This document shows, piece by piece, positions 21,000 through 33,606 of a DNA stretch of 64,000 nt. The notes beneath the pieces were generated by a model that saw only the letters and a program-made list of their open reading frames with translations, was not told where the DNA came from and searched no databases. A program made the translations under genes and the position numbers. Within the stretch, counting starts at the first letter, position 1. Each line of letters opens with the position of its first letter. Source of the DNA: Henricia sp. BOLD:AAB3569 (taxonomy: Eukaryota; Echinodermata; Asteroidea; Spinulosida; Echinasteridae); NCBI GenBank assembly GCA_037783545.1, contig JBBELK010001485.1:36113-100112 (forward strand), given 5' to 3'.

Positions 21000-23900
21000 T
21001 TGAAGTCTGTCTGGAAATTCCTTCAGTTCCAAAATAGCGACCACTTCAGACGCAATGTTTCCCGAAAGTGGCGTCTGCTTGTGCTAAAACTGTGCCGGCA
21101 GGGAGTTTTTGCTAGATTCGACGATAACTCGGTCGGTTTAAACGGGAAATTGGTGACATTTGCAGAACACGTTTGGGATATAGAGTTGTTATAGCAGGCG
21201 AAATTTGAAGTTTGTCTGGAAATTCCTTCAGTTCCAAAATAGCGACCACTTCAGACGCAATGTTTCCCGAAAGAGGCGTCTGCTTGTGCGAAAACTGTGC
21301 CGGCAGGGAGTTTTTGCTAGATTCGACGATAACTCGATCGGTTTGAACGGGAAATTGCTGAAATTTGCAGAACACGTTTGGGATATAGAGTTGTTATAGC
21401 AAGCAAAATTTGAAGTTTGTCTGGAAATTCCTTCAGTTCCAAGATAGCGACCACTTCAGACGCAATGTTTCCCGAAAGCGGCGTCTGCTTGTGCGAAAAC
21501 TGTGCCGGCAGGGAGTTTTTGCTAGATTCGACGATAACTCGGTCGGTTTAAACGGAAAATTGCTGAAATTTGCAGAACACGTTTGGGATATAGAGTTGTT
21601 TAAGCAGGCACAATTTGAAGTCTGTCTGGAAATTCCTTCAGTTCCAAAATAGCGACCACTTCAGACGCAATGTTTCCCGAAAGTGGCGTCTGCTTGTGCT
21701 AAAACTGTGCCGGCAGGGAGTTTTTGCTAGATTCGACGATAACTCGGTCGGTTTAAACGGGAAATTGGTGACATTTGCAGAACACGTTTGGGATATAGAG
21801 TTGTTATAGCAGGCGAAATTTGAAGTTTGTCTGGAAATTCCTTCAGTTCCAAAATAGCGACCACTTCAGACGCAATGTTTCCCGAAAGAGGCGTCTGCTT
21901 GTGCGAAAACTGTGCCGGCAGGGAGTTTTTGCTAGATTCGACGATAACTCGGTCGGTTTAAACGGGAAATTGCTGAAATTTGCAGAACACGTTTGGGATA
22001 TAGAGTTGTTATAGCAGGCGAAATTTGAAGTTTGTCTGGAAATTCCTTCAGTTCCAAAATAGCGACCACTTCAGACGCAATGTTTCCCGAAAGCGGCGTC
22101 TGCTTGTGCGAAAACTGTGCTATATTCGACGATAACTCGATCGGTTTGAACGGGAAATTGCTGAAATTTGCAGAACACGTTTGGGATATAGAGTTGTTAT
22201 AGCAGGCAAAATTTGAAGTTTGTCTGGAAATTCCTTCAGTTCCAAAATAGCGACCACTTCAGACGCAATGTTTCCCGAAAGAGGCGTCTGCTTGTGCGAA
22301 AACTGTGCCGGCAGGGAGTTTTTGCTAGATTCGACGATAACTCGATCGGTTTGAACGGGAAATTGCTGAAATTTGCAGAACACGTTTGGGATATAGAGTT
22401 GTTATAGCAGGCAAAATTTGAAGTTTGTCTGGAAATTCCTTCAGTTCTAAAATAGCGACCACTTCAGACGCAATATTTCCCAAAAGCGGCGTCTGCTTGT
22501 GCTAAAACTGTGCCGGCAGGGAGTTCTTGCTAGATTCGACGATAACTCGGTCGGTTTAAACGGGAAATTGCTGAAATTTGCAGAACACGTTTGGGATATA
22601 GAGTTGTTATAGCAGGCGAAATTTGAAGTTTGTCTGGAAATTCCTTCAGTTCCAAAATAGCGACCACTTCAGACGCAATGTTTCTCGAAAGCGGCGTCTG
22701 CTTGTGCGAAAACTGTGCAGGCAGGGAGTTTTTGCTAGATTCGACGATAACTCGGTCGGTTTAAACGGGAAATTGCTGACATTTGCAGAACACGTTTGGG
22801 ATATAGAGTTGTTTAAGCAGGCAAAATTTGAAGTCTGTCTGGAAATTCCTTCAGTTCCAAAATAGCGACCACTTCAGACGCAATGTTTCCCGAAAGTGGC
22901 GTCTGCTTGTGCTAAAACTGTGCCGGCAGTGAGTTTTTGCTAGATTCGACGATAACTCGGTCGGTTTAAACGGGAAATTGGTGACATTTGCAGAACACGT
23001 TTGGGATATAGAGTTGTTATAGCAGGCGAAATTTTAAGTTTGTCTGGAAATTCCTTCAGTTCCAAAATAGCGACCACTTCAGACGCAATGTTTCCCGAAA
23101 GAGGCGTCTGCTTGTGCGAAAACTGTGCCGGCAGGGAGTTTTTGCTAGATTCGACGATAACTCGGTCGGTATAAACGGGAAATTGCTGACATTTGCAGAA
23201 CACGTTTGGGATATAGAGTTGTTTAAGCAGGCAAAATTTGAAGTCTGTCTGGAAATTCCTTCAGTTCCAAAATAGCGACCACTTCAGACGCAATGTTTCC
23301 CGAAAGTGGCGTCTGCTTGTGCTAAAACTGTGCCGGCAGGGAGTTTTTGCTAGATTCGACGATAACTCGGTCGGTTTAAACGGGAAATTGGTGACATTTG
23401 CAGAACACGTTTGGGATATAGAGTTGTTATAGCAGGCGAAATTTGAAGTTTGTCTGGAAATTCCTTCAGTTCCAAAATAGCGACCACTTCAGACGCAATG
23501 TTTCCCGAAAGAGGCGTCTGCTTGTGCGAAAACTGTGCCGGCAGGGAGTTTTTGCTAGATTCGACGATAACTCGATCGGTTTGAACGGGAAATTGCTGAA
23601 ATTTGCAGAACACGTTTGGGATATAGAGTTGTTATAGCAAGCAAAATTTGAAGTTTGTCTGGAAATTCCTTCAGTTCCAAGATAGCGACCACTTCAGACG
23701 CAATGTTTCCCGAAAGCGGCGTCTGCTTGTGCGAAAACTGTGCCGGCAGGGAGTTTTTGCTAGATTCGACGATAACTCGGTCGGTTTAAACGGAAAATTG
23801 CTGAAATTTGCAGAACACGTTTGGGATATAGAGTTGTTTAAGCAGGCACAATTTGAAGTCTGTCTGGAAATTCCTTCAGTTCCAAAATAGCGACCACTTC

Positions 23901-24626
23901 AGACGCAATGTTTCCCGAAAGTGGCGTCTGCTTGTGCTAAAACTGTGCCGGCAGGGAGTTTTTGCTAGATTCGACGATAACTCGGTCGGTTTAAACGGGA
24001 AATTGCTGAAATTTGCAGAACACGTTTGGGATATAGAGTTGTTATAGCAGGCGAAATTTTAAGTTTGTCTGGAAATTCCTTCAGTTCCAAAATAGCGACC
24101 ACTTCAGACGCAATGTTTCTCGAAAGCGGCGTCTGCTTGTGCGAAAACTGTGCCGGCAGGGAGTTTTTGCTAGATTCGACGATAACTCGGTCGGTTTAAA
24201 CGGGAAATTGCTGAAATTTGCAGAACACGTTTGGGATATAGAGTTGTTATAGCAGGCGAAATTTGAAGTTTGTCTGGAAATTCCTTCAGTTCCAAAATAG
24301 CGACCACTTCAGACGCAATGTTTCTCGAAAGCGGCGTCTGCTTGTGCGAAAACTGTGCCGGCAGGGAGTTTTTGCTAGATTCGACGATAACTCGGTCGGT
24401 ATAAACGGGAAATTGCTGACATTTGCAGAACACGTTTGGGATATAGAGTTGTTTAAGCAGGCAAAATTTGAAGTCTGTCTGGAAATTCCTTCAGTTCCAA
24501 AATAGCGACCACTTCAGACGCAATGTTTCCCGAAAGTGGCGTCTGCTTGTGCTAAAACTGTGCCGGCAGGGAGTTTTTGCTAGATTCGACGATAACTCGG
24601 TCGGTTTAAACGGGAAATTGGTGACA
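21000..24626 (+). repeat. Array segment linking the two 7.1-kb copies
   Basis: Unit order from 21000: W, N, D, W, B, S (22025), N, q (22418, with GTTCTAAAATAG), C, W (22828, with GGCAGTGAG), I* (23033, TTTTAAG start), W, N, D, w, T, I (24263), W (24468). It is made entirely of the two six-unit cassettes, with the first I of the 23033 cassette replaced by a T/I hybrid. Confidence 0.82.
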
Positions 24627-27600
24627 TTTGCAGAACACGTTTGGGATATAGAGTTGTTATAGCAGGCGAAATTTGAAGTTTGTCTGGAAATTCCTTCAGT
24701 TCCAAAAGAGCGACCACTTCAGACGCAATGTTTCCCGAAAGAGGCGTCTGCTTGTGCGAAAACTGTGCCGGCAGGGAGTTTTTGCTAGATTCGACGATAA
24801 CTCGATCGGTTTGAACGGGAAATTGCTGAAATTTGCAGAACACGTTTGGGATATAGAGTTGTTATAGCAAGCAAAATTTGAAGTTTGTCTGGAAATTCCT
24901 TCAGTTCCAAGATAGCGACCACTTCAGACGCAATGTTTCCCGAAAGCGGCGTCTGCTTGTGCGAAAACTGTGCCGGCAGGGAGTTTTTGCTAGATTCGAC
25001 GATAAGTCGGTCGGTTTAAACGGAAAATTGCTGAAATTTGCAGAACACGTTTGGGATATAGAGTTGTTTAAGCAGGCACAATTTGAAGTCTGTCTGGAAA
25101 TTCCTTCAGTTCCAAAATAGCGACCACTTCAGACGCAATGTTTCCCGAAAGTGGCGTCTGCTTGTGCTAAAACTGTGCCGGCAGGGAGTTTTTGCTAGAT
25201 TCGACGATAACTCGGTCGGTTTAAACGGGAAATTGGTGACATTTGCAGAACACGTTTGGGATATAGAGTTGTTATAGCAGGCGAAATTTGAAGTTTGTCT
25301 GGAAATTCCTTCAGTTCCAAAATAGCGACCACTTCAGACGCAATGTTTCCCGAAAGAGGCGTCTGCTTGTGCGAAAACTGTGCCGGCAGGGAGTTTTTGC
25401 TAGATTCGACGATAACTCGGTCGGTTTAAACGGGAAATTGCTGAAATTTGCAGAACACGTTTGGGATATAGAGTTGTTATAGCAGGCGAAATTTGAAGTT
25501 TGTCTGGAAATTCCTTCAGTTCCAAAATAGCGACCACTTCAGACGCAATGTTTCCCGAAAGCGGCGTCTGCTTGTGCGAAAACTGTGCTATATTCGACGA
25601 TAACTCGATCGGTTTGAACGGGAAATTGCTGAAATTTGCAGAACACGTTTGGGATATAGAGTTGTTATAGCAGGCAAAATTTGAAGTTTGTCTGGAAATT
25701 CCTTCAGTTCCAAAATAGCGACCACTTCAGACGCAATGTTTCCCGAAAGAGGCGTCTGCTTGTGCGAAAACTGTGCCGGCAGGGAGTTTTTGCTAGATTC
25801 GACGATAACTCGATCGGTTTGAACGGGAAATTGCTGAAATTTGCAGAACACGTTTGGGATATAGAGTTGTTATAGCAGGCAAAATTTGAAGTTTGTCTGG
25901 AAATTCCTTCAGTTCCAAAATAGCGACCACTTCAGACGCAATATTTCCCAAAAGCGGCGTCTGCTTGTGCTAAAACTGTGCCGGCAGGGAGTTCTTGCTA
26001 GATTCGACGATAACTCGGTCGGTTTAAACGGGAAATTGCTGAAATTTGCAGAACACGTTTGGGATATAGAGTTGTTATAGCAGGCGAAATTTGAAGTTTG
26101 TCTGGAAATTCCTTCAGTTCCAAAATAGCGACCACTTCAGACGCAATGTTTCTCGAAAGCGGCGTCTGCTTGTGCGAAAACTGTGCAGGCAGGGAGTTTT
26201 TGCTAGATTCGACGATAACTCGGTCGGTTTAAACGGGAAATTGCTGACATTTGCAGAACACGTTTGGGATATAGAGTTGTTTAAGCAGGCAAAATTTGAA
26301 GTCTGTCTGGAAATTCCTTCAGTTCCAAAATAGCGACCACTTCAGACGCAATGTTTCCCGAAAGTGGCGTCTGCTTGTGCTAAAACTGTGCCGGCAGGGA
26401 GTTTTTGCTAGATTCGACGATAACTCGGTCGGTTTAAACGGGAAATTGGTGACATTTGCAGAACACGTTTGGGATATAGAGTTGTTATAGCAGGCGAAAT
26501 TTGAAGTTTGTCTGGAAATTCCTTCAGTTCCAAAATAGCGACCACTTCAGACGCAATGTTTCCCGAAAGAGGCGTCTGCTTGTGCGAAAACTGTGCCGGC
26601 AGGGAGTTTTTGCTAGATTCGACGATAACTCGGTCGGTTTAAACGGGAAATTGCTGAAATTTGCAGAACACGTTTGGGATATAGAGTTGTTATAGCAGGC
26701 GAAATTTGAAGTTTGTCTGGAAATTCCTTCAGTTCCAAAATAGCGACCACTTCAGACGCAATGTTTCCCGAAAGCGGCGTCTGCTTGTGCGAAAACTGTG
26801 CTATATTCGACGATAACTCGATCGGTTTGAACGGGAAATTGCTGAAATTTGCAGAACACGTTTGGGATATAGAGTTGTTATAGCAGGCAAAATTTGAAGT
26901 TTGTCTGGAAATTCCTTCAGTTCCAAAATAGCAACCACTTCAGACGCAATGTTTTCCGAAAGAGGCGTCTGCTTGTGCGAAAACTGTGCCGGCAGGGAGT
27001 TTTTGCTAGATTCGACGATAACTCGATCGGTTTGAAAGGGAAATTGCTGAAATTTGCAGAACACGTTTGGGATATAGAGTTGTTATAGCAGGCAAAATTT
27101 GAAGTTTGTCTGGAAATTCCTTCAGTTCCAAAATAGCGACCACTTCAGACGCAATATTTCCCAAAAGCGGCGTCTGCTTGTGCGAAAACTGTGCCGGCAG
27201 GGAGTTTTTGCTAGATTCGACGATAACTCGGTCGGTTTAAACGGGAAATTGCTGACATTTGCAGAACACGTTTGGGATATAGAGTTGTTTAAGCAGGCAA
27301 AATTTGAAGTCTGTCTGGAAATTCCTTCAGTTCTAAAATAGCGACCACTTCAGACGCAATGTTTCCCGAAAGTGGCGTCTGCTTGTGCTAAAACTGTGCC
27401 GGCAGAGAGTTTTTGCTGGATTCGACGATAACTCGGTCGGTTTAAACGGGAAATTGCTGAAATTTGCAGAACACGTTTGGGATATAGAGTTGTTATAGCA
27501 GGCGAAATTTTAAGTTTGTCTGGAAATTCCTTCAGTTCCAAAATAGCGACCACTTCAGACGCAATGTTTCCCGAAAGTGGCGTCTGCTTGTGCTAAAACT

Positions 27601-27660
27601 GTGCCGGCAGGGAGTTTTTGCTAGATTCGACGATAACTCGGTCGGTTTAAACGGGAAATT
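24627..27660 (+). repeat. Segment duplicated at 7,107-bp offset, copy 2
   Basis: This repeats 17520-20553 unit for unit, including all four private markers. Later point differences are few (GATAAGTCGG at about 25006, GCTGGATTC at about 27419). The match ends where 20554 reads GTGAC and 27661 reads GCTGAAATTT; the copy-2 monomer there is followed by an additional near-identical one. Confidence 0.88.
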
Positions 27661-30600
27661 GCTGAAATTTGCAGAACACGTTTGGGATATAGAGTTGTTA
27701 TAGCAGGCGAAATTTTAAGTTTGTCTGGAAATTCCTTCAGTTCCAAAATAGCGACCACTTCAGACGCAATGTTTCCCGAAAGTGGCGTCTGCTTGTGCTA
27801 AAACTGTGCCGGCAGGGAGTTTTTGCTAGATTCGACGATAACTCGGTCGGTTTAAACGGGAAATTGGTGACATTTGCAGAACACGTTTGGGATATAGAGT
27901 TGTTATAGCAGGCGAAATTTGAAGTTTGTCTGGAAATTCCTTCAGTTCCAAAATAGCGACCACTTCAGACGCAATGTTTCCCGAAAGAGGCGTCTGCTTG
28001 TGCGAAAACTGTGCCGGCAGGGAGTTTTTGCTAGATTCGACGATAACTCGGTCGGTTTAAACGGGAAATTGCTGAAATTTGCAGAACACGTTTGGGATAT
28101 AGAGTTGTTATAGCAGGCGAAATTTGAAGTTTGTCTGGAAATTCCTTCAGTTCCAAAATAGCGACCACTTCAGACGCAATGTTTCCCGAAAGCGGCGTCT
28201 GCTTGTGCGAAAACTGTGCTATATTCGACGATAACTCGATCGGTTTGAACGGGAAATTGCTGAAATTTGCAGAACACGTTTGGGATATAGAGTTGTTATA
28301 GCAGGCAAAATTTGAAGTTTGTCTGGAAATTCCTTCAGTTCCAAAATAGCAACCACTTCAGACGCAATGTTTTCCGAAAGAGGCGTCTGCTTGTGCGAAA
28401 ACTGTGCCGGCAGGGAGTTTTTGCTAGATTCGACGATAACTCGATCGGTTTGAAAGGGAAATTGCTGAAATTTGCAGAACACGTTTGGGATATAGAGTTG
28501 TTATAGCAGGCAAAATTTGAAGTTTGTCTGGAAATTCCTTCAGTTCTAAAATAGCGACCACTTCAGACGCAATGTTTCCCGAAAGTGGCGTCTGCTTGTG
28601 CTAAAACTGTGCCGGCAGGGAGTTTTTGCTAGATTCGACGATAACTCGGTCGGTTTAAACGGGAAATTGCTGAAATTTGCAGAACACGTTTGGGATATAG
28701 AGTTGTTATAGCAGGCGAAATTTTAAGTTTGTCTGGAAATTCCTTCAGTTCCAAAATAGCGACCACTTCAGACGCAATGTTTCTCGAAAGCGGCGTCTGC
28801 TTGTGCGAAAACTGTGCCGGCAGGGAGTTTTTGCTAGATTCGACGATAACTCGGTCGGTTTAAACGGGAAATTGCTGAAATTTGCAGAACACGTTTGGGA
28901 TATAGAGTTGTTATAGCAGGCGAAATTTGAAGTTTGTCTGGAAATTCCTTCAGTTCCAAAATAGCGACCACTTCAGACGCAATGTTTCCCGAAAGTGGCG
29001 TCTGCTTGTGCTAAAACTGTGCCGGCAGGGAGTTTTTGCTAGATTCGACGATAACTCGGTCGGTTTAAACGGGAAATTGCTGAAATTTGCAGAACACGTT
29101 TGGGATATAGAGTTGTTATAGCAGGCGAAATTTGAAGTTTGTCTGGAAATTCCTTCAGTTCCAAAATAGCGACCACTTCAGACGCAATGTTCCTCGAAAG
29201 CGGCGTCTGCTTGTGCGAAAACTGTGCCGGCAGGGAGTTTTTGCTAGATTCGACGATAACTCGGTCGGTTTAAACGGGAAATTGCTGACATTTGCAGAAC
29301 ACGTTTGGGATATAGAGTTGTTATAGCAGGCGAAATTTGAAGTCTGTCTGGAAATTCCTTCAGTTCCAAAATAGCGACCACTTCAGACGCAATGTTTCCC
29401 GAAAGAGGCGTCTGCTTGTGCGAAAACTGTGCCGGCAGGGAGTTTTTGCTAGATTCGACGATAACTCGGTCGGTTTAAACGGGAAATTGCTGACATTTGC
29501 AGAACACGTTTGGGATATAGAGTTGTTATAGCAGGCGAAATTTGAAGTTTGTCTGGAAATTCCTTCAGTTCCAAAATAGCGACCACTTCAGACGCAATGT
29601 TTCCCAAAAGCGGCGTCTGCTTGTGCGAAAACTGTGCTATATTCGACGATAACTCGATCGGTTTGAACGGGAAATTGCTGAAATTTGCAGAACACGTTTG
29701 GGATATAGAGTTGTTATAGCAGGCAAAATTTGAAGTTTGTCTGGAAATTCCTTCAGTTCCAAAATAGCGACCACTTCAGACGCAATGTTTTCCGAAAGAG
29801 GCGTCTGCTTGTGCGAAAACTGTGCCGGCAGGGAGTTTTTGCTAGATTCGACGATAACTCGATCGGTTTGAAAGGGAAATTGCTGAAATTTGCAGAACAC
29901 GTTTGGGATATAGAGTTGTTATAGCAGGCAAAATTTGAAGTTTGTCTGGAAATTCCTTCAGTTCCAAAATAGCGACCACTTCAGACGCAATATTTCCCAA
30001 AAGCGGCGTCTGCTTGTGCGAAAACTGTGCCGGCAGGGAGTTTTTGCTAGATTCGACGATAACTCGGTCGGTTTAAACGGGAAATTGGTGACATTTGCAG
30101 AACACGTTTGGGATATAGAGTTGTTATAGCAGGCGAAATTTGAAGTTTGTCTGGAAATTCCTTCAGTTCCAAAATAGCGACCACTTCAGACGCAATGTTT
30201 CCCGAAAGAGGCGTCTGCTTGTGCGAAAACTGTGCCGGCAGGGAGTTTTTGCTAGATTCGACGATAACTCGGTCGGTTTAAACGGGAAATTGCTGAAATT
30301 TGCAGAACACGTTTGGGATATAGAGTTGTTATAGCAGGCGAAATTTGAAGTTTGTCTGGAAATTCCTTCAGTTCCAAAATAGCGACCACTTCAGACGCAA
30401 TGTTTCCCGAAAGCGGCGTCTGCTTGTGCGAAAACTGTGCTATATTCGACGATAACTCGATCGGTTTGAACGGGAAATTGCTGAAATTTGCAGAACACGT
30501 TTGGGATATAGAGTTGTTATAGCAGGCAAAATTTGAAGTTTGTCTGGAAATTCCTTCAGTTCCAAAATAGCAACCACTTCAGACGCAATGTTTTCCGAAA

Positions 30601-30942
30601 GAGGCGTCTGCTTGTGCGAAAACTGTGCCGGCAGGGAGTTTTTGCTAGATTCGACGATAACTCGATCGGTTTGAAAGGGAAATTGCTGAAATTTGCAGAA
30701 CACGTTTGGGATATAGAGTTGTTATAGCAGGCAAAATTTGAAGTTTGTCTGGAAATTCCTTCAGTTCTAAAATAGCGACCACTTCAGACGCAATGTTTCC
30801 CGAAAGTGGCGTCTGCTTGTGCTAAAACTGTGCCGGCAGGGAGTTTTTGCTAGATTCGACGATAACTCGGTCGGTTTAAACGGGAAATTGCTGAAATTTG
30901 CAGAACACGTTTGGGATATAGAGTTGTTATAGCAGGCGAAAT
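27509..30942 (+). repeat. Array segment T/w, T/W, B, S, F, w, T, w, P, R, S, F, Q, B, S, F, w
   Basis: 27509 and 27714 are two almost identical adjacent hybrid units (TTTTAAG start, GAAAGTGG, GCTAAAA) differing at GCTGAAATTT versus GGTGACATTT. B 27919, S 28124, F 28312 (CAACC), w 28517 (GTTCTAAAATAG), T 28722 then recur as B 30140, S 30345, F 30533, w 30738, T 30943 at a 2,221-bp offset. S 29542 carries CCCAAAAGCGG, otherwise seen in S units at 661 and 31763 only. Q 29935 is unusual in ending GGTGAC. Confidence 0.82.
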
Positions 30943-33388
30943 TTTAAGTTTGTCTGGAAATTCCTTCAGTTTCCAAAATAGCGACCACTTCAGACGCAAT
31001 GTTTCTCGAAAGCGGCGTCTGCTTGTGCGAAAACTGTGCCGGCAGGGAGTTTTTGCTAGATTCGACGATAACTCGGTCGGTTTAAACGGGAAATTGCTGA
31101 AATTTGCAGAACACGTTTGGGATATAGAGTTGTTATAGCAGGCGAAATTTGAAGTTTGTCTGGAAATTCCTTCAGTTCCAAAATAGCGACCACTTCAGAC
31201 GCAATGTTTTCCCGAAAGTGGCGTCTGCTTGTGCTAAAACTGTGCCGGCAGGGAGTTTTTGCTAGATTCGACGATAACTCGGTCGGTTTAAACGGAAATT
31301 GCTGAAATTTGCAGAACACGTTTGGGATATAGAGTTGTTATAGCAGGCGAAATTTGAAGTTTGTCTGGAAATTCCTTCAGTTCCAAAATAGCGACCACTT
31401 CAGACGCAATGTTCCTCGAAAGCGGCGTCTGCTTGTGCGAAAACTGTGCCGGCAGGGAGTTTTTGCTAGATCGACGATAACTCGGTCGGTTTAAACGGAA
31501 ATTGCTGACATTTTGCAGAACACGTTTGGGATATAGAGTTGTTATAGCAGGCGAAATTTGAAGTCTGTCTGAAATTCCTTCAGTTCCAAAATAGCGACCA
31601 CTTCAGACGCAATGTTTCCGAAAGAGGCGTCTGCTTGTGCGAAAACTGTGCCGGCAGGGAGTTTTTGCTAGATTCGACGATAACTCGGTCGGTTTAAACG
31701 GGAAATTGCTGACATTTGCAGAACACGTTTTGGATATAGAGTTGTTATAGCAGGCGAAATTTGAAGTTTGTCCTGGAAATTCCTTCAGTTCCAAAATAGC
31801 GACCACTTCAGACGCAATGTTTCCCAAAAGCGGCGTCTGCTTGTGCGAAAACTGTGCTATATTCGACGATAACTCGATCGGTTTGAACGGGAAATTGCTG
31901 AAATTGCAGAACACGTTTGGGATATAGAGTTGTTATAGCAGGCAAAATTTGAGTTTGTCTGGAAATTCCTTCAGTTCCAAAATAGCGGACCACTTCAGAC
32001 GCAATGTTTTCCGAAAGAGGCGTCTGCTTGTGCGAAAACTGTGCGGCAGGGAGTTTTTGCTAGATTCGACGATAACTCGATCGGTTTGAAAGGGAAATTG
32101 CTGAAATTTGCAGAACACGTTTGGGATATAGAGTTGTTATAGCAGGCAAAATTTGAAGTTTGTCTGGAAATTCCCTTCAGTTCCAAAATAGCGACCACTT
32201 CAGACGCAATATTTCCCAAAAGCGGCGTCTGCTTGTGCGAAAACTGTGCAGGCAGGGAGTTTTTGCTAGATTCGACGATAACTCGGTCGGTTTAAAACGG
32301 GAAATTGCTGACATTTGCAGAACACGTTTGGGATATAGAGTTGTTTAAGCAGGCAAAATTTGAAGTCTGTCTGGAAATTCCTTCAGTTCCAAAATAGCGA
32401 CCACTTCAGACGCAATGTTTCCGAAAGTGGCGTCTGCTTGTGCTAAAACTGTGCCGGCAGGGAGTTTTTGCTAGATTCGACGATAACTCGGTCGGTTTAA
32501 ACGGGAAATTGCTGAAATTTGCAGAACACAGCTTTGGGATATAGAGTTGTTATAGCAGGCGAAATTTTAAGTTTGTCTGGGAAATTCCTTCAGTTCCAAA
32601 ATAGCGACCACTTCAGACGCAATGTTTCTCGAAAGCGGCGTCCTGCTTGTGCGAAAACTGTGCCGGCAGGGGAGTTTTTGCTAGATTCGACGATAACTCG
32701 GTCGGTTTAAACGGGAAATTGCTGAAATTTGCAGAACACGTTTGGGATATAGAGTTGTTATAGCAGGCGAAATTGAAGTTTGTCTGGAAATTCCTTCAGT
32801 TCCAAAATAGCGACCACTTCAGACGCAATGTTTCTCGAAAGCGGCGTCTGCCTTGTGCGAAACTGTGCCGCAGGGAGTTTTTGCTAGATTCGACGATAAC
32901 TCGGTCGGTATAAACGGGAAATTGCTGACATTTGCAGAACACGTTGGGATATAGGAGTTGTTTAAGCAGGCAAAATTTGAAGTCTGTCTGGAAATTCCTT
33001 CAGTTCCAAAATAGCGACCACTTCAGACGCAATGTTTCCGAAAGTGGCGTCTGCTTGTGCTAAAACTGTGCCGGCAGGGAGTTTTTGCTAGATTCGACGA
33101 TAACTCGGTCGGTTTAAAAACGGGAAATTGGTGACATTTGCAGAACACGTTTGGGATATAGAGTTGTTATAGCCAGGCGAAATTTGAAGTTTGTCTGGAA
33201 ATTCCTTCAGTTCCAAAATAGCGACCACTTCAGACGCAATGTTTCCCGAAAGAGGCGTCTGCTTGTGCGAAAACTGTGCCGGCAGGGAGTTTTTGCTAGA
33301 TTCGACGATAACTCGATCGGTTTGAACGGGAAATTGCTGAAATTTGCAGAACACGTTTGGGATATAGAGTTGTTATAGCAAGCAAAAT
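30943..33388 (+). repeat. Indel-rich array segment, T-w-P-R-S-F-Q-w-T-I-W-N
   Basis: The twelve units are recognisable in a normal order and continue the pattern seen from 28722. They carry about 29 length changes between 30971 and 33173: 15 insertions and 14 deletions, two of them of 2 bp, almost all next to short homopolymers. Net change is +3 bp, which matches the unit spacing exactly. Examples are AGTTTCCAAAA (30971), AGATCGACG (about 31471), TGCGGCAGG (about 32045), TTTAAAACGG (about 32297), ACACAGCTTTGGG (about 32530), CCGCAGGG (about 32870) and GTTTAAAAACGG (about 33118). Density and type suggest sequencing or consensus error more than biology. Confidence 0.85.
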
Positions 33389-33551
33389 TTGAAGTTTGTC
33401 TGGAAATTCCTTCAGTTCCAAGATAGCGACCACTTCAGACGCAATGTTTCCCGAAAGCGGCGTCTGCTTGTGCGAAAACTGTGCCGGCAGGGAGTTTTTG
33501 CTAGATTCGACGATAACTCGGTCGGTTTAAACGGAAAATTGCTGAAATTTG

Positions 33552-33577
33552 CAGAACACGTTTGCAGAACACGTTTG
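33552..33577 (+). repeat. 13-bp exact tandem duplication inside a D monomer
   Basis: CAGAACACGTTTG occurs twice in direct succession (33552-33564 and 33565-33577), making the D unit at 33389 218 bp long. No other monomer in the window has it. It sits just downstream of the indel-rich patch, so a joining artefact is possible; replication slippage is the biological alternative. Confidence 0.9.
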
Positions 33578-33606
33578 GGATATAGAGTTGTTTAAGCAGG
33601 CACAAT

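Noticed and set aside
30970..33180. Indel-rich patch as an old, degenerating array section
   Set aside because: Point substitutions are not raised in proportion and the changes are balanced 1-2 bp homopolymer indels, which fits read error better than age.
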